Origin: an uncultured Dehalococcoidia bacterium
GTDB taxonomy: Bacteria; Chloroflexota; Dehalococcoidia; Lucifugimonadales; GCA-2712585
NCBI GenBank assembly: GCA_951812825.1
Contig: OX638324.1
Location: 254,977 to 318,976, forward strand
Direction of reading: 5' to 3'
Length of the DNA: 64,000 nucleotides
Below are positions 8,502 to 16,799 of this stretch, piece by piece. Under the pieces are notes generated by a model that did no database searches, had not been told where the DNA came from, and saw nothing but the letters and a program-made list of their open reading frames with translations. A program made the translations under genes and the position numbers. Numbering within the stretch: position 1 is the first letter of the stretch; every line of letters starts with the position of its first letter.

Positions 8502-9994
8502 CGCGCGCGCTGTTATACGCCGTCGCACTTGTCGTTATCGTCCTGGCGTTGGCAGCTTGCGACCCGCCCACGCCGACACCTCTCGCCACTCCGGCGGAGA
8601 CACCTGCGCCCGTAGCGGCTCCCACACCCACACCGACGCCTTCCACTCAGGCAGCGCCGTTTCCAACGATAACGCCTCCGCCCGCTCCGCCCCCCGCCCC
8701 AACACCGTCCCCCTCCACCCAGACAGCCCCATTCCCGACGGTAACGCCCCCACCTGCTCCTACGCCAGCGCGCACCTCTACGCCTGCGCCTGCAACGCCG
8801 GTTACACCTGCTCCCACGCCAACTCCCACACATGCTCCCGCGACTGCAACGCCGGTCACGCCTGTTTCAACACCGAATCCTACGCCGACGCCCACAGCCA
8901 ACCCGACGCCTGCCTCTACCCCAATCCCAACGGCTGTCCCGGTCACTCCGTCGGAGGAGCAGTCCCAATTCAGCGTTTCCATAGACCACGCTACGCTGCA
9001 ATTCCCGGATTCTGTGTCCTTCCACATGGAGGGCCGCAGCCAGCGGCCCATCGAGTCAGTTGACCTGGAATTCGGCATCAACCTTGTATATTCGTGCGCT
9101 TCCATCTCTTACTGGACGGCACGGACGGACCTGGAGCCTGGAGAAGATATATCGGTGACGTGGGATTGGGATATGCGCCGCAGTGGATCCATACCTCCGG
9201 GATCCGTCATATGGTGGCGCTGGAGATTGACGGACGAAGAAGGGCAGGAGATACTGACGCCCCGTAAGGAAACGCGTTTCGCCGACGCTCGCTTCGACTG
9301 GCAGTCCCACACAGACGGAAACGTCACTTTCCACTGGTACGCGGGCGGCGACGATTTCGGCCGTCGCATTGCTGAAGGCGTCCGCTCCGGTCTCGATTCC
9401 TTGATCTTGGACCAAGAGCTGGTGGCGCCCATCAGAGTCTTCGCCTACGAGAGTTCCAACGATGTTCGAGGAGCGGTGTTATTCGCCCAGGAGTGGACCG
9501 GTGGGCTGGCCTTTGTGCGCCAAAACATCATCCTGATTACCGTGGATCCGGCAAGTTTTGATAGAGACCTGCCTGGAGTCGTCCACGAACTGGCCCACCT
9601 TCTCGTAGAGGAGGTCACCTTCAACTGTTTCGGCGGACTGCCCACCTGGCTGAACGAAGGTCTGGCGGTCTATGCCGAAGGTGTTCCATCCGAATCCCAG
9701 AGGGTCGCCCTGGCCGACGCCATCGCCAACGACGATTTGATAAGCCTGAGGAGCCTGAACAGCAGCTTCCCCGTGGGGCACTCAGGCGCCATCCTGTCCT
9801 ACGCCCAGAGCTACAGCCTGGTCAACTACCTGCTGGATGCGTATGGCTGGACAAAGATGCAGGAGCTTCTTGCGGTATTCTCCCGGGGCTCCACTGATGA
9901 GAAGGCAATCAGTCAGGTCTATGGGTTGGACTTTGACGCTCTAGAAGCGGGCTGGCGTGAGTCGCTGGGTCTCGCACCACGTCCCGCTGGCTAG
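8498..9994 (+). CDS. Stalked lipoprotein with gluzincin (peptidase MA-like) domain
   Basis: A 498-residue protein starting at GTG 8498, which overlaps the upstream stop by 4 bases, suggesting coupled translation. Residues 1-22 form a lipoprotein signal ending in LALAAC. Residues 24-150 are a Pro/Thr/Ala stalk. Residues 155-300 are a beta-rich region. Residues 300-490 carry VHELAHLLVEE (HExxH zinc motif) and LNEGLAVYAEG (third-ligand Glu), as in the peptidase MA family. It is probably a surface zinc peptidase held off the membrane by the stalk. Pairing with a peptide-type binding protein suggests a role in extracellular peptide use, which is inference. Confidence 0.8.
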   Translation: MTRALLYAVALVVIVLALAACDPPTPTPLATPAETPAPVAAPTPTPTPSTQAAPFPTITPPPAPPPAPTPSPSTQTAPFPTVTPPPAPTPARTSTPAPATPVTPAPTPTPTHAPATATPVTPVSTPNPTPTPTANPTPASTPIPTAVPVTPSEEQSQFSVSIDHATLQFPDSVSFHMEGRSQRPIESVDLEFGINLVYSCASISYWTARTDLEPGEDISVTWDWDMRRSGSIPPGSVIWWRWRLTDEEGQEILTPRKETRFADARFDWQSHTDGNVTFHWYAGGDDFGRRIAEGVRSGLDSLILDQELVAPIRVFAYESSNDVRGAVLFAQEWTGGLAFVRQNIILITVDPASFDRDLPGVVHELAHLLVEEVTFNCFGGLPTWLNEGLAVYAEGVPSESQRVALADAIANDDLISLRSLNSSFPVGHSGAILSYAQSYSLVNYLLDAYGWTKMQELLAVFSRGSTDEKAISQVYGLDFDALEAGWRESLGLAPRPAG

Positions 9995-10066
9995 GGCGCC
10001 AACATCAATGCGGCAACCTGGCCGGCAACACTTGCTTGAAGGTGACCGGTAGGCTGAATCGGCGTC

Positions 10067-10501
10067 TCAGGTTGGCTCCGCGAGAAATACGGGAATCTTG
10101 CGCGGGGTCTGCCTCTGCATAGTGTCATAGGGCGGGTACGCTTCGGCGGCCAGCTTCCACAGCCGCTCCCGCTCCTCGCCGTCCCCCACCTCCCGGACCC
10201 GCATCCGGTAGACCTTAGCCTCGTCCTGAATCTGAACATTGGGGTCGGCGCGGAGGTTATAGACCCACACGGGGTTCTTCGGCGAGCCGCCGACGGAGGC
10301 GACGAGAATGTAGTTGTCACCATCCTTAGCGCGCATCAGCGGAGTCTTGCGGATGGCGCCGGTGTGATTGCCGCGGTTGGTGACGATTATCACGGGCAAT
10401 CCCGTGTCGCGCAGCGTGGTCGCCTCGGTGCCGCCGCTGGCTTCGTACTGCGCAACCTGCTCGCGCACCCAATCCTTGGTGGAGGGTATGTATCCCGACA
10501 T
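10067..10501 (-). CDS. Nitroreductase/deazaflavin-dependent (F420-type) oxidoreductase
   Basis: About 144 residues from the ATG at 10501, which has AAGGAG 6 bases upstream; an extended frame reaches 10624 but lacks such support. The sequence VIIVTNRGNHTGAIRKTPLM, then YILVASVGGSPKNPVWVYNL and a C-terminal PPYDTMQRQT, follows the Ddn-like split-barrel family (PF04075 type), in which F420 or a related flavin is the hydride donor. The physiological substrate is unknown. It is a single gene, convergent with the stalked peptidase gene. Confidence 0.8.
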   Translation of the reverse strand: MSGYIPSTKDWVREQVAQYEASGGTEATTLRDTGLPVIIVTNRGNHTGAIRKTPLMRAKDGDNYILVASVGGSPKNPVWVYNLRADPNVQIQDEAKVYRMRVREVGDGEERERLWKLAAEAYPPYDTMQRQTPRKIPVFLAEPT

Positions 10502-10680
10502 CAAGCGCTCCTTGAGTAGACTATACCTGTTGGAAAGGACTCTCCTGCTAACTAGTCGGCCGATGTCAGCAAGGTCGCGTACAATAAAGCTGAGAAATGG
10601 ACATCCCGCAATAGGCGAGAGCAATCAAGTGGGCAACGGGAGCTAGTGACCACCATAAGTCAGTCACAATTGGGCTGAAG

Positions 10681-11163
10681 TTACTGGCACTGCCGTATTC
10701 GAGCCGCCGCATCGCTAACAGCGACATAGGTCCCAAAGTCGGCCTTAAGGTTGTAAACATTTGAAACATGCAAGACAGCGCTATCATGCCCCGTAACACC
10801 TACCATAGCGTTGTATTCTGCCATTACATCCACACAAGGTTGCCGCAGCATGAATTCCCTGCCATCGTCGGTCGAAAGGGAATCACTTATCTCTTCGAGG
10901 GATCGATCTAGGTCGTCAACTGCATCGTCTACAGCGGCAAAAACTAGAACGGCAAGTAGGATCGATATAACAATTGCTAAGATGGAGAGAATTCCCCCGG
11001 CTATAGCCATACCTCTGCCTTGCCCATCTTTCCTGGTTCCAAATGCGATTGCAGATAGAATACCCCCAACGATAGCGCAAGGTATGGCAATGAACATTCC
11101 GAGAACTGGGATGAAGCTGAAGACTATTGCGACAATGCCCAATACTAAGCCAGCAACTGCCAT
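10681..11163 (-). CDS. Small membrane protein with DUF4190-like N-terminal half
   Basis: About 160 residues; the ATG at 11163 follows a GAGGGG stretch and is chosen over the upstream ATG at 11181. Residues 1-75 hold two hydrophobic helices separated by AFGTRKDGQGRGMAIAG, the pattern of the DUF4190 family (G-L-V-L-G-I repeats with a short basic loop). A coiled, acidic segment follows (DDAVDDLDRSLEEISDSL), then a C-terminal domain with two cysteines that is probably outside the cell. AT-richer than the surrounding genes. Function unknown. Confidence 0.6.
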   Translation of the reverse strand: MAVAGLVLGIVAIVFSFIPVLGMFIAIPCAIVGGILSAIAFGTRKDGQGRGMAIAGGILSILAIVISILLAVLVFAAVDDAVDDLDRSLEEISDSLSTDDGREFMLRQPCVDVMAEYNAMVGVTGHDSAVLHVSNVYNLKADFGTYVAVSDAAARIRQCQ

Positions 11164-11469
11164 GAACCCCCCCTCAAACAAGCATGCAATTACGCACCCT
11201 ACACCAATGCATTACGTGCGTCAATGAATGCCTCGCCAATGTTCAGAGTATAAGACTCTACCTCTCCAATCTTTGCTTGGAACATAGTTGTAGTAGCCGT
11301 CGCCTATGCTGTTTTGGATAGGGGCGGGGCAGACTGAGCCTAACTTCAAAAGAAGGAGTTTGTAGCACGTCCAATATTAATGCCCTGCGGGCAGCCGGGG
11401 ACATGTCCTATTTTTGTCGATGATCACCTGAAGGAGATTAATCAGCTGTCACGAAGGGAATTCAGCACC
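11164..11469. other. Intergenic stretch, nothing recognised
   Basis: About 300 AT-richer bases between two minus-strand membrane-protein genes. I found no gene, RNA or clear terminator. It should hold the promoter of the gene ending at 10681. Confidence 0.4.
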
Positions 11470-12009
11470 CTATAGGCCTCCAGTTAGAGCCAAGACAGCC
11501 CACCAAACAAGACCATTTGCAAGCAAGACGGGAATCAACGATAGCAGAATAACAAAGAACGCCCGGAGAGTGGACGTGTAGTCCAAACTCTGCCGTACAG
11601 CAATTATCATGGCGGCAAAAGACCATATTGCTGCAACAATGGCGATCACAAAACCGATGTAATTGGGAACGAAGAAAAACACGTTCAGTAACCGGGGAGT
11701 CTGAGCGAACCCGGTGCAACGGGCCAATTGACCCCAGTCGGCCTCGGTGTGCTCTGTCTTTAGGATTGTAGCCCCAATTAACCAAGTGAATAGAGCCCAT
11801 AAGGCCCACCAGACAATTCCTCCAACAACGCCAATGACTAGCGCGCCCATCACGTTTGGCTCACCCTCTCTCATGAGCTCTCCGACAACGCTGGCGATGG
11901 ATACCAGAATTACAATCAACAGCGCCTGCATAGTTGCCCCGCTGTCATGCTCCACGTCCTCGTAGGTCTGGACGTTCAAGCGGGCGGCTCCCAGCATTCT
12001 TCCTAGCAT
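11470..12009 (-). CDS. YIP1-family-like integral membrane protein
   Basis: A 179-residue protein with five likely membrane helices (about residues 27-45, 52-78, 110-132, 135-150 and 152-175). The opening LNVQTYEDVEHDSGATMQA followed by IGVVGGIVWWALWALFTWLIG fits the bacterial Yip1-domain family, whose function is unknown. GGAGG lies about 12 bases before the ATG, which is somewhat far. AT-richer than the backbone. Confidence 0.6.
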   Translation of the reverse strand: MLGRMLGAARLNVQTYEDVEHDSGATMQALLIVILVSIASVVGELMREGEPNVMGALVIGVVGGIVWWALWALFTWLIGATILKTEHTEADWGQLARCTGFAQTPRLLNVFFFVPNYIGFVIAIVAAIWSFAAMIIAVRQSLDYTSTLRAFFVILLSLIPVLLANGLVWWAVLALTGGL

Positions 12010-12217
12010 CAGTTTGCTTCACCTCCTCTTATTTGCGGTGGAGATACGGCCGGTCAGTCAATACGCCGTCTCTACGGCTCGGCCCATCTTATCACAAAAT
12101 TGGGCGATGAAAGGGCATTGAAATGCTGGCCCACAAAGTGATCTTCCATGAATCGGGGCGGACCCCGCTTCCCCGCTGAACCTGCGAGATTGGAAGCCCG
12201 AAAGAGGCCGAAAAACC

Positions 12218-12694
12218 CTAACGCCGGCGACCTTTGGACCGCGCCCTACGCCGTTTGCGCCTCGAGGGGACGTTGCGGCCCTTGATCTGCCCCGTTTCCA
12301 GGTACCGCTTCAGCAGCCACGTGAGCGCCACAATCCCCAACAGAGCCAGCGCGGTGATAGTGTCGCCGCGCCGGAACGCCTCCCACGCGTTGCCCGCCAG
12401 GCTGGGGATGACGAAGGAGCCGATGACCACTGCCACCGCCACCAGCAGCGTACGGAAGGGGTGAGTGAAAACGTGACCCCGAAGAATGGCCAGAGATGCG
12501 GCAGCGACAAACGAGACCCCGAAGTAGAAGCTGAGTCCGAATGCCCACTGCCATAGCACGTACATGGTCGCGGCGGTAATGGGAACGGCGAGCCAGAACC
12601 TGCCCTGCTCAAACCCGTACAACCACCGGGTGCGAGCGTCCCGCAATTCCCTGGAGAGCCACCTGCCGAAGAAGCGAAGAATGGCCCGTCTCAC
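12218..12694 (-). CDS. Unrecognised membrane protein with basic C-terminal tail
   Basis: A 158-residue protein not matched to a family. Three to four hydrophobic segments (about 33-52, 55-72, 80-100 and 108-125) follow an amphipathic basic N terminus (MRRAILRFFGRWLSRELRD). The last 18 residues are almost all Arg, Lys and Ser and should stay in the cytoplasm, perhaps touching nucleic acid or phospholipid. It ends about 200 bases upstream of the YIP1-like gene in the same orientation. Confidence 0.5.
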   Translation of the reverse strand: MRRAILRFFGRWLSRELRDARTRWLYGFEQGRFWLAVPITAATMYVLWQWAFGLSFYFGVSFVAAASLAILRGHVFTHPFRTLLVAVAVVIGSFVIPSLAGNAWEAFRRGDTITALALLGIVALTWLLKRYLETGQIKGRNVPSRRKRRRARSKGRRR

Positions 12695-12981
12695 GCTGCC
12701 GGAACCCCCGGGTTCGCGCTCGCAGCCCGTCTGCGGGGGAATTCATCAGAGACTGGATCCGGATAACGTTTCGGTCGCCGCATAATTGTCACTCGCCATC
12801 AATGATCGCGCCTTCGGCAATTGGATGATGTAAGAGAGGACTTTGCCGTGTCAAGGGGAGTCCTTGCCTCATTTCGCCTATCCGACCCCCTCTTGCAACC
12901 GGCCGCCGCCGCGCAACCCTCAGTCAACCACTCACCGGAAACTCCGGGTTTCCTACCCCGTTTCTGCCTTAGTGGACCCAC

Positions 12982-13010
12982 TTGACAAACGCTCTAGTTT
13001 ATACTACAAA
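12982..13010 (+). promoter_or_regulatory. Promoter of the membrane protein/winged-helix pair
   Basis: TTGACA at 12982-12987 and TACAAA at 13005-13010 are separated by 17 bases, about 30 bases before the ATG at 13042. The -35 is consensus; the -10 matches 4 of 6 positions. The -10 is fully covered by the palindrome at 12995-13013. Confidence 0.6.
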
Positions 13011-13013
13011 CTA
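12995..13013 (+). promoter_or_regulatory. Palindromic operator over the -10 region
   Basis: A 19-base imperfect palindrome: TAGTTT and AAACTA are exact complements at the ends, and inner TA steps also match, giving 16 of 19 symmetric positions. It covers the -10 hexamer, so a bound dimer would block transcription. The natural candidate is the winged-helix protein encoded at 13674-13985, the second gene of the same unit, suggesting autorepression. Confidence 0.55.
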
Positions 13014-13041
13014 TTTTATTTTCCGCAAAAGCGAGGACGCA

Positions 13042-13677
13042 ATGCAACGACAGCACGGAGAACCGCAGGCCATTACCCCGGAGCAAAGTTGGGAGTCCAT
13101 TCAGCACACCCTCGACAGCTCCCGCAGTTCCATGTACGTGGCCGGGTGGACCACCATCATGCTCATGTGGGGCGCCCTGTACGCCATAGGTTTCTTTTCC
13201 CAGTATGCCATCGAGACCCTCGCCCCCGCCTTCGCCGAAAGTTATCCCTGGTATCCAGCTCCCCTCTGGGCAGGCGTGGGTTTCGTGGGAATGATTGGCA
13301 GCGCCATCATCGGATATCGGGCCAGCAAGCGAAACGCCCAGGGCCGCACCGCCACCAGGGTTGGGCTTCGAATTTTCTTCTTCTGGATGGCCGTCATTTC
13401 CGCCGCCTTTGTTATCCCGCCGGCGGCCGGCATGTGGACCGCCGAGGTCGACGGAGCCGCAATCGGCGGCGTGGTCATCGGCATCATCGCCCTTGGGTAC
13501 GTCCTCTTTGGCATCATGAGCCGCGTTGCCATTTCCCTTGTCGGTCTTGGATTCGCCGCCTCCTACTATGTCCCATCCCACCTCCTCGGCGACATTGCGC
13601 CGGTGGTGTCTGCATTGATCATGCTTGCAGTGGTTGCCGTTGCCTGGCTGTGGCTGCGGAGAACCGACACCACATGA
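13042..13677 (+). CDS. Multi-pass membrane protein paired with winged-helix regulator
   Basis: A 211-residue protein from the ATG at 13042 (GAGG just upstream); the longer frame from 12982 would start inside the promoter. A soluble N-terminal region (ITPEQSWESIQHTLDSSRSSMY) precedes about six helices (30-50, 70-92, 108-130, 133-155, 158-175 and 183-203). No family is recognised with confidence. Its stop overlaps the regulator start as ATGA. In similar two-gene units the membrane protein senses or responds to envelope conditions while the regulator controls both genes. That role is inference. Confidence 0.65.
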   Translation: MQRQHGEPQAITPEQSWESIQHTLDSSRSSMYVAGWTTIMLMWGALYAIGFFSQYAIETLAPAFAESYPWYPAPLWAGVGFVGMIGSAIIGYRASKRNAQGRTATRVGLRIFFFWMAVISAAFVIPPAAGMWTAEVDGAAIGGVVIGIIALGYVLFGIMSRVAISLVGLGFAASYYVPSHLLGDIAPVVSALIMLAVVAVAWLWLRRTDTT

Positions 13678-13985
13678 TCGACGAACCCATCGTCCTGAAC
13701 GAACTCATCCACCAGTCCACGCGCCTCCGCATCATGACCCTGTTGGTGGACGTGTCCGTGGAGGACCGGACGGCCTACGGGTTCATTCAGAAGACTCTGA
13801 AGCTCACCGGCGGCAACCTGACGATCCATCTGCGCAAGCTTGAGCAGGCCGGGTACGTAGCGACCTCCAAGGAGTTTGTGGAAGACAAGCCCCGCACGTG
13901 GGTGCAGGCCACTCTCGATGGCCGGCTGGCCTACGGGGACTACATGATCAATCTGAAGCGGGCGTTGAATTTGCCCCTGGAGTAA
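13674..13985 (+). CDS. Winged-helix transcriptional regulator
   Basis: A 103-residue one-domain regulator. IHQSTRLRIMTLLVDV begins the helix-turn-helix, GGNLTIHLRKLEQAGYV is the recognition helix, and a beta wing (ATSKEFVEDKPRTWVQAT) follows, with a final helix that may form the dimer. This is the stand-alone winged-helix type (PF13601, ArsR/MarR superfamily). No metal-binding cysteines are visible. The ATG at 13674 overlaps the upstream stop by 4 bases. It probably binds the palindrome at 12995-13013. Confidence 0.75.
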   Translation: MIDEPIVLNELIHQSTRLRIMTLLVDVSVEDRTAYGFIQKTLKLTGGNLTIHLRKLEQAGYVATSKEFVEDKPRTWVQATLDGRLAYGDYMINLKRALNLPLE

Positions 13986-14141
13986 AGTTCCCGCCGCTGC
14001 AGGCTTGCTTAGTGCCAACCTTCGAAATCTACGTAACACGCATAGATTGAAGAGTCCACGATGCTGTCTACTATACGGTTCGCTGTTCCGATACACCCAA
14101 ACTTCTGAACTTAGCCTCAGGTCTGTACGTTGCGACGAGAA

Positions 14142-14171
14142 TTGGTATTGTCCTATTGGTTATGGTAATAT
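14142..14171 (+). promoter_or_regulatory. Possible amt promoter
   Basis: TTGGTA at 14142-14147 and TAATAT at 14166-14171 are separated by 18 bases in the AT-rich leader of the ammonium transporter gene. The match is moderate and the leader would be about 100 bases. No other regulatory motif was seen between 13986 and 14270. Confidence 0.3.
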
Positions 14172-14280
14172 CCCCGCAAGTTGAAATAGTATGGAACGTT
14201 TATCTTATTTTGCCCAGACTGCCGATTGAGTGATCAGTCGCAAAACTGGGTAGGCAAATTTAGAAAGTGAAGGAGATTTG

Positions 14281-15705
14281 TTGAAGACAATGGTAGGAGC
14301 CTTTAACCGGAGCCGCATCATCACCCTGCTGGCGGCCACCGGCATTGCCACCCTGCTCTTGTTTGTTTTCCGACCGGTCGCTGCGGAGGCGGCCGGAGTT
14401 GAAGAAGAAGCAGTCTTTATTTTCAATACTTTCGCGTTCCTCGTCTGGGGGGCGCTGGTCATGTGGATGGCCGCCGGATTCACAATGCTGGAGGCCGGCT
14501 CCGTTCGCACAAAGAACGCTTCCATGATCTGCCTGAAGAACATAGGCATCTACTCCATCGCAGGGTTGGCCTATTTCATCCTAGGATACAACCTGATGTA
14601 CGTGGGCGTCGGCAGGGAGTTGAGCCTGTTCGGCGTTGATTTCGGCGGCCTCATCGGATCCTTCCGCCTCTTCTACGAATCGTCGGCCGCGGAGGCGGCG
14701 CTGCTGGCCGGAAATGGCAGCGCAGCGGACGTGCTCGCCGAGGGCGTGGGATACGCCTCAATGTCCGACTGGTTCTTCCAGATGGTGTTCGTTGCTACGG
14801 CGGCGTCCATAGTGTCCGGTGCGCTGGCGGAGAGGGTGAAGATGTGGTCCTTCTTCCTGTTCGTGCTTATACTTACTGCCATCATATACCCGGTCGTCGG
14901 CGCGTGGTACTGGGGCGGCGGCTGGCTGGATGATTTGGGCTTCGTAGACTTCGCCGGATCAACCATTGTTCATAGCACGGGCGGCTGGGCGGCCCTGGCG
15001 GGCGTGCTGATTGTAGGGCCCAGGTTGGGCAAGTTCAGGAAGGACGGAACAGCGAGGGCCACACCGCCTTCCAACATCCTTGTGGTTACGCTGGGGGTGT
15101 TCATCCTCTGGCTGGGCTGGTTCGGTTTCAACGGCGGCTCCCAGCTTGCCCTTGGCAGCGCCGCTGACGCGGTGGCAATGAGCGTTGTAATCGTCAACAC
15201 AAACCTGGCGGCGGCAGCTGGAGTGATTGCGGCCATTCTGGTCTCAAGGCCGATCATGGGTCGCATCGACCTGTTCGCCGGCCTGAACGGGGCCATTGCC
15301 GGTTTGGTGTCGGTCACTGCTGCCCCAAACTTTGTCGACCACCCCTGGGCCCTGCTTGTCGGTGCGGTGGGCGGAGTGTTGGTAGTCATGGGCCTCAAGC
15401 TGCTGGAGACCCTGAAGCTGGACGACGTGGTGGGCGCGATTCCCGCCCACCTGATTGCCGGTGTCTGGGGCACCATTGCGGCCTGTATTACCGTAGGCGC
15501 AACCTTCCACGTGCAGCTTATCGGCATTGTGTGCGTTGGCGCCTTTGCCTTCTGCGCTTCGTGGCTGGTGTGGAAGGGCCTGGAGAAGACCATCAGCGCC
15601 AGAGTTCCCTACTCGGTGGAGCGGCTTGGTCAGGACGCAGGCGAGCTTGGCATGGAGTCCTACCCCGAGTTTGTGCTCATGCCGGAGGACTTCGACGAAG
15701 ACTAG
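14281..15705 (+). CDS. amt: Ammonium transporter, Amt family
   Basis: About 474 residues. Start choice: AAGGAG at 14270-14275 lies 5 bases before a TTG at 14281; another TTG at 14278 is too close and the ATG at 14290 is 14 bases away. The N terminus holds a signal-like hydrophobic stretch ending VAAEAAG. About eleven helices follow, with the Amt signature spanning FMLEAGSVRTKN-like residues, TIVHSTGGWAALAG (pore His) and AHLIAGVWGTIAA (second pore His). It imports ammonium. No PII gene is adjacent, unlike many amt loci. A strong terminator follows. Confidence 0.92.
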   Translation: MKTMVGAFNRSRIITLLAATGIATLLLFVFRPVAAEAAGVEEEAVFIFNTFAFLVWGALVMWMAAGFTMLEAGSVRTKNASMICLKNIGIYSIAGLAYFILGYNLMYVGVGRELSLFGVDFGGLIGSFRLFYESSAAEAALLAGNGSAADVLAEGVGYASMSDWFFQMVFVATAASIVSGALAERVKMWSFFLFVLILTAIIYPVVGAWYWGGGWLDDLGFVDFAGSTIVHSTGGWAALAGVLIVGPRLGKFRKDGTARATPPSNILVVTLGVFILWLGWFGFNGGSQLALGSAADAVAMSVVIVNTNLAAAAGVIAAILVSRPIMGRIDLFAGLNGAIAGLVSVTAAPNFVDHPWALLVGAVGGVLVVMGLKLLETLKLDDVVGAIPAHLIAGVWGTIAACITVGATFHVQLIGIVCVGAFAFCASWLVWKGLEKTISARVPYSVERLGQDAGELGMESYPEFVLMPEDFDED

Positions 15706-15728
15706 ATAGGCTTCACTTGGGATAGAAG

Positions 15729-15770
15729 GGCCTCCCTGAATTGCATCGCGAATCCAGGGAGGCCGTTTTT
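15729..15770 (+). terminator. Rho-independent terminator after amt
   Basis: A 10-base perfect stem (GGCCTCCCTG at 15729-15738 with CAGGGAGGCC at 15755-15764) and a 16-base loop, then G and five T. It lies between convergent amt and NYN genes; only the plus strand has the T run. Confidence 0.9.
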
Positions 15771-15792
15771 AATGATCAGACCGGCGACAGAG

Positions 15793-16734
15793 CTACTGGC
15801 CGATGGAGCGCCTTCTTGGGTGGCTGAAGCCCTTGGCTTCGGCGGTCATCTCGTACTTGCGGGGACGCTTGCTTCCGACGCGAACGCCCCGTTTCTCCAG
15901 AATGGGCCAGAGCTTGTTTGTGAACTCCATGCCGAAGCTTCCTCCCTGCATCCTGGCCATCCGGTGGCGCGGGAACCTCCCCTGGATTATCGGCAGGCAG
16001 TCGGTGCTCTTGAAGGAGCCGATGGGAATCTGGCGGACAATGAGGTCCACCATCTCTTCCCGAATCCTGACGTCGTCTTCACGGACCTTGATGTCCGCAG
16101 CCCTTCTGCGCTCATCCTCCAGAGCCCTCTGATTGACGTTGTTGCCGTCATCGCCGGGGCGCAGGAGTATGAAGTCGTTGGCGGGGGCGCTCACCCTGAC
16201 GATGTGAATGTGTTCGCTGGGGAAGTACTCCTCGATGGTTGCGGAACGGGTCCGCACGCGGTCGGTGACCAGCCAGAGGAAGGGGGCCTTTCCGGCGGAC
16301 ATTGCCTTCAGCTTGGCAAACACGGGCATGAAGTCGCTGTCGTCGCTCAGGACGGCGACGAACTCCGAGTCGCCCGTGACGAAGTCGGCGATGGCGTCCA
16401 TGGCGATGGCCATGTCGGCGGAGTTCTTGGAGTGGTGGTGGCTGAAGTGCTGGACGCCCTTGACGGTGACGGTGAGGCCGGGGTAGTTGCCGGTGGCCCA
16501 CATCTCCCAGAGGGCGACGCGGTCGGCGCGGACGTAGAGGTGGAGGGAGCCGAGGGCGGGAGCGCCTTCCGGCCACTTTTCGACTATGGTCTTGACGGTG
16601 CCCTGGGCCGCCGCCAGCAGGTTCTCCGTGTCCACGTACAGGGCGGCCCTGCCGGCCTTGCGCAGCGCCCTGGTCTTTGACCCGGTCTGAGCCGAGCCTT
16701 TTGAGTTGGTGATCCTCTTGAACAGCCCTAGCAT
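15793..16734 (-). CDS. NYN-domain (PIN-like) putative endoribonuclease
   Basis: A 313-residue protein. Residues 30-180 form a NYN domain with the acidic metal site spread over YVDTENL (about 33), KNSADMAIAMDAI (about 103) and VLSDDSDFMPVFAKL (about 128). Residues 205-235 are charged and probably helical (ALEDERRRAADIKVREDDVRIR). Residues 235-300 form a C-terminal winged-helix-like part (IPIGSFKSTDCLPIIQGRF... TNKLWPILEKRGV) that may bind RNA. The ATG at 16734 has no good ribosome site of its own, but sits inside the stop of a small leader ORF. Confidence 0.8.
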   Translation of the reverse strand: MLGLFKRITNSKGSAQTGSKTRALRKAGRAALYVDTENLLAAAQGTVKTIVEKWPEGAPALGSLHLYVRADRVALWEMWATGNYPGLTVTVKGVQHFSHHHSKNSADMAIAMDAIADFVTGDSEFVAVLSDDSDFMPVFAKLKAMSAGKAPFLWLVTDRVRTRSATIEEYFPSEHIHIVRVSAPANDFILLRPGDDGNNVNQRALEDERRRAADIKVREDDVRIREEMVDLIVRQIPIGSFKSTDCLPIIQGRFPRHRMARMQGGSFGMEFTNKLWPILEKRGVRVGSKRPRKYEMTAEAKGFSHPRRRSIGQ

Positions 16735-16760
16735 AGGCCGTCGTCTTTATCGGTTGTCAT
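16728..16760 (-). CDS. Ten-codon leader ORF overlapping the NYN gene start
   Basis: An ATG at 16760 with AAGGGAG a few bases upstream encodes MTTDKDDGLC and stops at 16728, 4 bases after the NYN initiator begins in another frame. The NYN ATG lacks its own ribosome site, so translation is probably coupled through this leader. It could also be chance. Confidence 0.4.
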   Translation of the reverse strand: MTTDKDDGLC

Positions 16761-16770
16761 CTTTCTCCCT

Positions 16771-16799
16771 TCTACAGAAAACCGGAATTTACATGTCAA
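16771..16799 (-). promoter_or_regulatory. Possible promoter of the NYN gene
   Basis: On the minus strand TTGACA (16799-16794), a 17-base spacer and TGTAGA (16776-16771) lie just upstream of the leader ORF. The -35 is perfect and the -10 weak. Confidence 0.4.

Noticed and set aside
8550..8950. Repetitive C-rich DNA that looks like a tandem repeat
   Set aside because: It encodes the Pro/Thr stalk of the lipoprotein; it is codon repetition in a coding frame rather than a separate repeat element.
15772..16680. Long plus-strand frame of about 300 codons opposite the NYN gene
   Set aside because: Low-complexity Gly/Val/Asp protein antisense to a clear NYN domain; it is a GC-rich shadow frame.
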